Assembly (NCBI GenBank): GCA_002690445.1
Contig: NZER01000366.1
Coordinates: 1-24,167 of the forward strand
Direction: 5' to 3'
Source: Candidatus Pacearchaeota archaeon
Lineage (GTDB): Archaea; Nanoarchaeota; Nanoarchaeia; Pacearchaeales; GW2011-AR1
DNA: 24,167 nucleotides
Program-made: the position numbers and the translations under genes
In this document: positions 21,266 through 24,167 of the stretch, one piece after another
How the letters are laid out: each line of letters starts with the position of its first letter
Position numbering within the stretch: the first letter of the stretch is position 1
Notes under the pieces: model-generated
What the model saw: the letters and a program-made list of their open reading frames with translations, nothing else
The model's database searches: none
Told to the model about the DNA's origin: nothing

Positions 21266-21574
21266 ATGCCAGAAATCACCATGCGTATTCCACGAGAGAC
21301 CCGAGACGAAGAGACTGGGGAGGTACTCTCTGAACTAGAACTCCTCGTCCAGGTCTACTACTCAGAGCCCGAGCAACAGACTTGGACCGACTCGGGCAGC
21401 GACGGGGAGGTAGACATCTCAAAGGCGTTCATCGCCGAGACGGGCACGCCCACCGACCTGACGGATGAAGAGCGGGACTACGTCGAGGAGAACCTGTTCA
21501 AACAAATCAAAGAACAGCGCGCGTGCTACGAGGATTACCAATACGAGATGACGGATAGGCGTCGGTCATTCTGA
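21266..21574 (+). CDS. Unknown acidic protein, 102 aa
   Basis: ATG 21266 has AGGAGAAACACC directly upstream. The product is acidic (Glu/Asp rich; ETRDEETGEVLSELE at 11-25), with a helical C-terminus (TDEERDYVEENLFKQIKEQR). There is no recognisable motif. The stop overlaps the next ATG by one base (TGATG), suggesting the two small proteins are made together. Confidence 0.75.
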   Translation: MPEITMRIPRETRDEETGEVLSELELLVQVYYSEPEQQTWTDSGSDGEVDISKAFIAETGTPTDLTDEERDYVEENLFKQIKEQRACYEDYQYEMTDRRRSF

Positions 21575-21783
21575 TGGAAAAGTCCATCCTATCCGCCAAG
21601 GACGGCGACCCGTTGTCTTTCATAGCTGCAGTCAACGTTGTCATTGCGGTTGCCGTTTACCTCAAGGCGTTGGACCTACGCACGTTGGACACAACCAGAG
21701 AGCTCAATGACTTGCGCAAGTCCTATGAAGACTACCGCGAGTGCATTGAGAAGACAGCTCGATACGCCACTGGGGGGAAATAG
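21574..21783 (+). CDS. Small protein with one membrane span and coiled-coil-like tail, 69 aa
   Basis: ATG 21574 overlaps the upstream stop. Residues about 14-33 (LSFIAAVNVVIAVAVYLKAL) form a probable membrane segment, followed by a charged helical tail (TRELNDLRKSYEDYRECIEK). This layout occurs in small phage inner-membrane proteins, including spanins and exclusion proteins, but there is no lysis cassette around it, so no role is assigned. Confidence 0.7.
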   Translation: MEKSILSAKDGDPLSFIAAVNVVIAVAVYLKALDLRTLDTTRELNDLRKSYEDYRECIEKTARYATGGK

Positions 21784-21811
21784 GCAAAGAGTGATGCCTT
21801 CAGTAGTTATT

Positions 21812-21849
21812 TAAGATAAACTGGTTAAACACCACAATGGAGAAACACC
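21812..21849 (+). promoter_or_regulatory. Possible -10 region and leader of the 21850 gene
   Basis: TTAAGATAAACTGGTTAA resembles the TTAACCGGTTAAGATAAT region at 14144 and GATAAACTG near 15176. A -35 box is not clear. The common leader AACACCACAATGGAGAAACACC follows. Confidence 0.35.
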
Positions 21850-22326
21850 ATGAGTTGGGAAGAGATTATGCCGACCATCGATGAGATGGACGTTCTTGCT
21901 GGAACCCCCGTCCGCTTCGTGCCGGGCAAGGAGCCGCAGGGCTTTCCACTTCGGTCTGACATGTCGCTGACGGTACGGCCGTGGGGCCAAGAGCACGAGT
22001 CGCACTGCATGGTAATCGACGACAAAGGCACGAGCATGCCGTGTCCGATGGCTTCATTGGTCATTGACCTGGAGCATTCGTTGGGGGTTGCTGCTGTTCT
22101 CAAGTGGTTGAGAGTAGCGCAGCGTCAGCTGGACGGGTGGCAGGATGGACCGGATTGGTGGTGGCGCATGTTGGATGATTGGTCGGAAGACTTCATCACC
22201 AAATCAAAGCGGATTGAGTTGGCACAAGTCGTGCACAAAGCGCACTTGGATTTACAGCGCTTGAGCAATCTCGTAGCGAAGAGTGAACACGAACACACGG
22301 GGAGGTGTGAAAATGGAAGCAAATGA
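21850..22326 (+). CDS. Unknown protein, 158 aa
   Basis: ATG 21850 follows GGAGAAACACC. The first 70 residues look beta-rich with many Pro and Gly (VRFVPGKEPQGFPL); the centre is Trp-rich (LDGWQDGPDWWWRMLDDW) and the end a charged helix (IELAQVVHKAHLDLQRLSNL) with a His-rich tail. No family is recognised. The end overlaps the next gene by 14 bases, which contain that gene's start. Confidence 0.75.
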   Translation: MSWEEIMPTIDEMDVLAGTPVRFVPGKEPQGFPLRSDMSLTVRPWGQEHESHCMVIDDKGTSMPCPMASLVIDLEHSLGVAAVLKWLRVAQRQLDGWQDGPDWWWRMLDDWSEDFITKSKRIELAQVVHKAHLDLQRLSNLVAKSEHEHTGRCENGSK

Positions 22327-23665
22327 AAAAATCAGAGGGGCCGTCGGAGTTTACAGCGTATACCTCGCAGCAAAACACGACCCAAACCTTGTCGGGAGAT
22401 TCAGCCACAGTGATGGCAAGTCTCTGGTAGATGGGGAGTCAAGGGCGACAAAGCGCACGATTGCCGATGTCATGGTCTACATGGCTGGAAGGTATGGGCA
22501 ACAGTTGACCTTTGAAGAAGTGGAGATGGGGTTGCTTGCAGCAACGCCAAAGTCCAACTCAACAAAGAAACGCCAGAAGCCTGGGCCGAACTTCGATGAC
22601 ATCGGTAAAAAGTACGCCGATAAGATGACAGGCTTGTTGACCAAAAAGGACATTGGAGCCGAGATCAAAGACATCATCAACCATCTCGGCCTTTACGATC
22701 AAGAGGTGAGTTCTTACCGAACACTTGAGCAAGCGATGGGTGTAGCACTGCGCCAGTTGGGGTGGGGCCGAAAGCGGCAGATGACTGATGGTACCAGAGC
22801 GTATCGATGGTATCCGCCTGATGGATTCTTCGACGAACACCGTCCTGAAGTGGTTGTTTCAGAAGAAGAGGATGTTCAAGGCAACGGAGTAGACGAGGTC
22901 GAAGATTGGGATATCGAATCCGAAGTCGAACTTGAACCAATAGTTGAGTTCTCAGAAGTCGAACTTGAACCAACAGATAAACCAGCGGTTACCTATAAGA
23001 AGAAGAAGAGGAGTGGGGTCAAGCCAGACGAGAACGTATCCGCAAGGATTCTCACGATGAACTTGTACCCTGGCATTCGGTCATATGAGCTGGCACTTGA
23101 CGCGTACGACTTCATTGCCAATGATGTGGAAGTTCCCAAGTCTGAAGAGGACATGCCTCACAAGGTCAAGTTGTCGATTGGCGCAACCATGAAAGAGATT
23201 GGTTGGAAGAAGAGGACTCGCCGAAGTGATGGCATTCCCATCGTTGGATGGTACCCACCCGCTGATTGGGCGTTTGTCACCGACGAAGAAGCTCCTGCGG
23301 TTGAGACCATCCGAAGGGCATTGCCGGAACCGCCAGTTGAAGAGGCAAAGCCTGTTCTTGCGGACAGCCTACCTCGACTCACGAAGGCGGCACCCGAGCT
23401 CGCAGAGCCTGAAGTCACGGATGACCTGCCGTGGCCGGACCCAGAGGAGTTCTCTTCAGAAGAGGATGTAGTCGAAAAAACAACGGTGGTCGTCAAAATG
23501 GTTGATAGTGACGCTGGCACGGAACGCGTGGTTGAACGTGTCATCGTGATGAAGAACACTGGCGTCTACCTGTTGGGCACGACCGAGGATCCGGTCGAGC
23601 ACATGCTAGAATGGGACGCAGAGGAAGAGATTTGGACCTGCTACTTGGGGTCGAGCGAGGAATAG
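22313..23665 (+). CDS. Two-domain-repeat protein, 450 aa, possible DNA-binding protein
   Basis: ATG 22313 has GGAGG seven bases upstream, a strong site; an earlier in-frame ATG at 22283 lacks one. The protein contains the same domain twice: at about 100-175, ending LGWGRKRQMTDGTRAYRWYP, and at about 250-320, ending IGWKKRTRRSDGIPIVGWYP. In both, GW and WYPP are exactly 15 residues apart (W151/W166 and W298/W313). The G-W...R...G-x-R/P...W-Y-P pattern resembles the winged-helix modules of phage replication and VapE-like proteins. The copies are joined by an acidic linker with an 11-residue repeat (SEVELEP twice); a long acidic tail follows. A role in replication is plausible given the helicase next door. 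Confidence 0.8.
   Translation: MEANEKIRGAVGVYSVYLAAKHDPNLVGRFSHSDGKSLVDGESRATKRTIADVMVYMAGRYGQQLTFEEVEMGLLAATPKSNSTKKRQKPGPNFDDIGKKYADKMTGLLTKKDIGAEIKDIINHLGLYDQEVSSYRTLEQAMGVALRQLGWGRKRQMTDGTRAYRWYPPDGFFDEHRPEVVVSEEEDVQGNGVDEVEDWDIESEVELEPIVEFSEVELEPTDKPAVTYKKKKRSGVKPDENVSARILTMNLYPGIRSYELALDAYDFIANDVEVPKSEEDMPHKVKLSIGATMKEIGWKKRTRRSDGIPIVGWYPPADWAFVTDEEAPAVETIRRALPEPPVEEAKPVLADSLPRLTKAAPELAEPEVTDDLPWPDPEEFSSEEDVVEKTTVVVKMVDSDAGTERVVERVIVMKNTGVYLLGTTEDPVEHMLEWDAEEEIWTCYLGSSEE
22922..22973 (+). repeat. Direct repeat of 19 bases in the acidic linker
   Basis: GAAGTCGAACTTGAACCAA occurs at 22922-22940 and 22955-22973, 33 bases apart, encoding EVELEP twice. Copy-number change would preserve the frame. 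Confidence 0.9.
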
Positions 23666-23671
23666 AGAACT

Positions 23672-23733
23672 CCCCACCCCCTCGTCTGCGCCGTGCTGGA
23701 GAGTACGGTCCCCACCGGGCGAGGGGGATGGGG
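23672..23733 (+). terminator. Long hairpin after 23665
   Basis: CCCCACCCCCTCG (23672-23684) pairs with CGAGGGGGATGGGG (23720-23733) with one bulged A; a small CCGT/ACGG stem may form inside the loop. There is no T-tract. Confidence 0.55.
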
Positions 23734-23758
23734 TCTCGATAGATACGCCAATTGCCCA

Positions 23759-23793
23759 TTGACACCACTGGGTACTTACACTATATTTAGTGT
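23759..23793 (+). promoter_or_regulatory. Consensus promoter with overlapping palindrome
   Basis: TTGACA (23759-23764), 17-base spacer and TATATT (23782-23787). The palindrome ACACTATATTTAGTGT (23778-23793) covers the -10 box and start point and is a good operator candidate. The leader TTAGGAGAAACACC follows. Confidence 0.75.
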
Positions 23794-23806
23794 TAGGAGA
23801 AACACC

Positions 23807-24167
23807 ATGTCAGACACCAGATGCGTCATTGGAGGCGGGAAATTCCTACCTCCAGGCTCGCCATACATTGAAGAGATAAAGCGGAAGTTCCGCTGCCCAA
23901 ACCCGCAGTACAACCAAGCCATGGCATTAAGGCAGAATGGTAAGTACATCCAAGTTCCTGACACGCATGTCTACGCATGCCAGATGATTCCCATTCGTCA
24001 TCTCTGGGGAACTGGGCTGATGGTTCCGAGAGGGGTAGCACTTGGCCCAGACTATCCAGACATGGAGTTCATCTCCAAGACATCGTACCCAGCGTTGTCG
24101 GACTCGAGCCACGCGCCGCTCCACATCATCGAGGGACTCGAACTTCGGCCCTATCAGAAGGAGGCGG
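23807..24167 (+). CDS. Start of a probable superfamily II helicase (C-terminus outside window)
   Basis: ATG 23807 has AGGAG eight bases upstream and a consensus promoter. The 120 residues present contain an N-terminal domain (CQMIPIRHLWGTGLMVPRGV in the middle) and end with GLELRPYQKEA, the Q-motif-like opening that precedes the Walker A motif in UvsW-like and other SF2 helicases. The catalytic motifs would lie beyond base 24167, so the assignment rests on this short motif and the usual layout. Such helicases unwind branched DNA or start replication in phages. Confidence 0.65.
   Translation, partial: MSDTRCVIGGGKFLPPGSPYIEEIKRKFRCPNPQYNQAMALRQNGKYIQVPDTHVYACQMIPIRHLWGTGLMVPRGVALGPDYPDMEFISKTSYPALSDSSHAPLHIIEGLELRPYQKEA

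Noticed and set aside
1..24167. tRNA genes, insertion sequences, integrase or attachment site
   Set aside because: I looked for cloverleaf patterns, TTC-type T-loops, transposase motifs and integrase active-site motifs and found none that I could support.

Overview
The window looks like an internal piece of a tailed bacteriophage genome (or a closely related element). Genes are tightly packed, stops and starts often overlap (ATGA, TGATG, TAATG), many genes are very small, and the recognisable products are phage types: a RusA Holliday junction resolvase, a C5-cytosine methyltransferase, a Dam-like N6-adenine methyltransferase, a GP88-family protein, the start of a probable superfamily II helicase, and a very large multi-domain 'polyvalent' protein. 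I see no integrase, tRNA, CRISPR array or insertion sequence. The host cannot be read from the sequence.

Layout. Positions 1-8815 (minus strand) hold a run of probable virion or ejection proteins. It ends in an open reading frame of more than 1873 codons that leaves the window at base 1; this protein carries a glycine-rich hydrophobic segment, a GHKL ATPase, an HExxH zincin, two ADP-ribosyltransferase-like segments and a ParB-like segment. A terminator at about 8861-8896 separates this block from a second minus-strand operon at 9014-12118 (C5 methyltransferase, acidic protein, two unknown proteins, RusA). A divergent control region at 12119-12370, with a G-quadruplex-type tract and a strong sigma70-like promoter, separates it from the plus-strand half.

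Positions 12371-17455 (plus) hold small probable early genes in short units. Units are separated by hairpins and by a dispersed non-coding repeat family, and most genes begin with the same leader (ACACCAC...AGAGGACACC before ATG). Positions 17923-18441 encode a possible helix-turn-helix protein. It is followed by a 486-base non-coding region full of GTAGGGACA-type boxes, which I read as an operator cluster or replication origin; strand composition also changes near here. Positions 18928-24167 (plus) hold more small genes, the adenine methyltransferase, a 450-residue protein with a duplicated domain, and the helicase start.

The most striking observation is a perfect 44-bp inverted repeat, 6018-6061 against 12614-12657. 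It lies in the coding frame of two genes on opposite strands. Recombination between the copies would invert about 6.5 kb and exchange the N-terminal parts of the two proteins in frame, while moving promoters and methyltransferase genes. Other notable points are a shared N-terminal tag on neighbouring virion-module proteins, a G12 tract and an A9 tract inside the giant gene, and a leader reused as the C-terminal codons of upstream genes.
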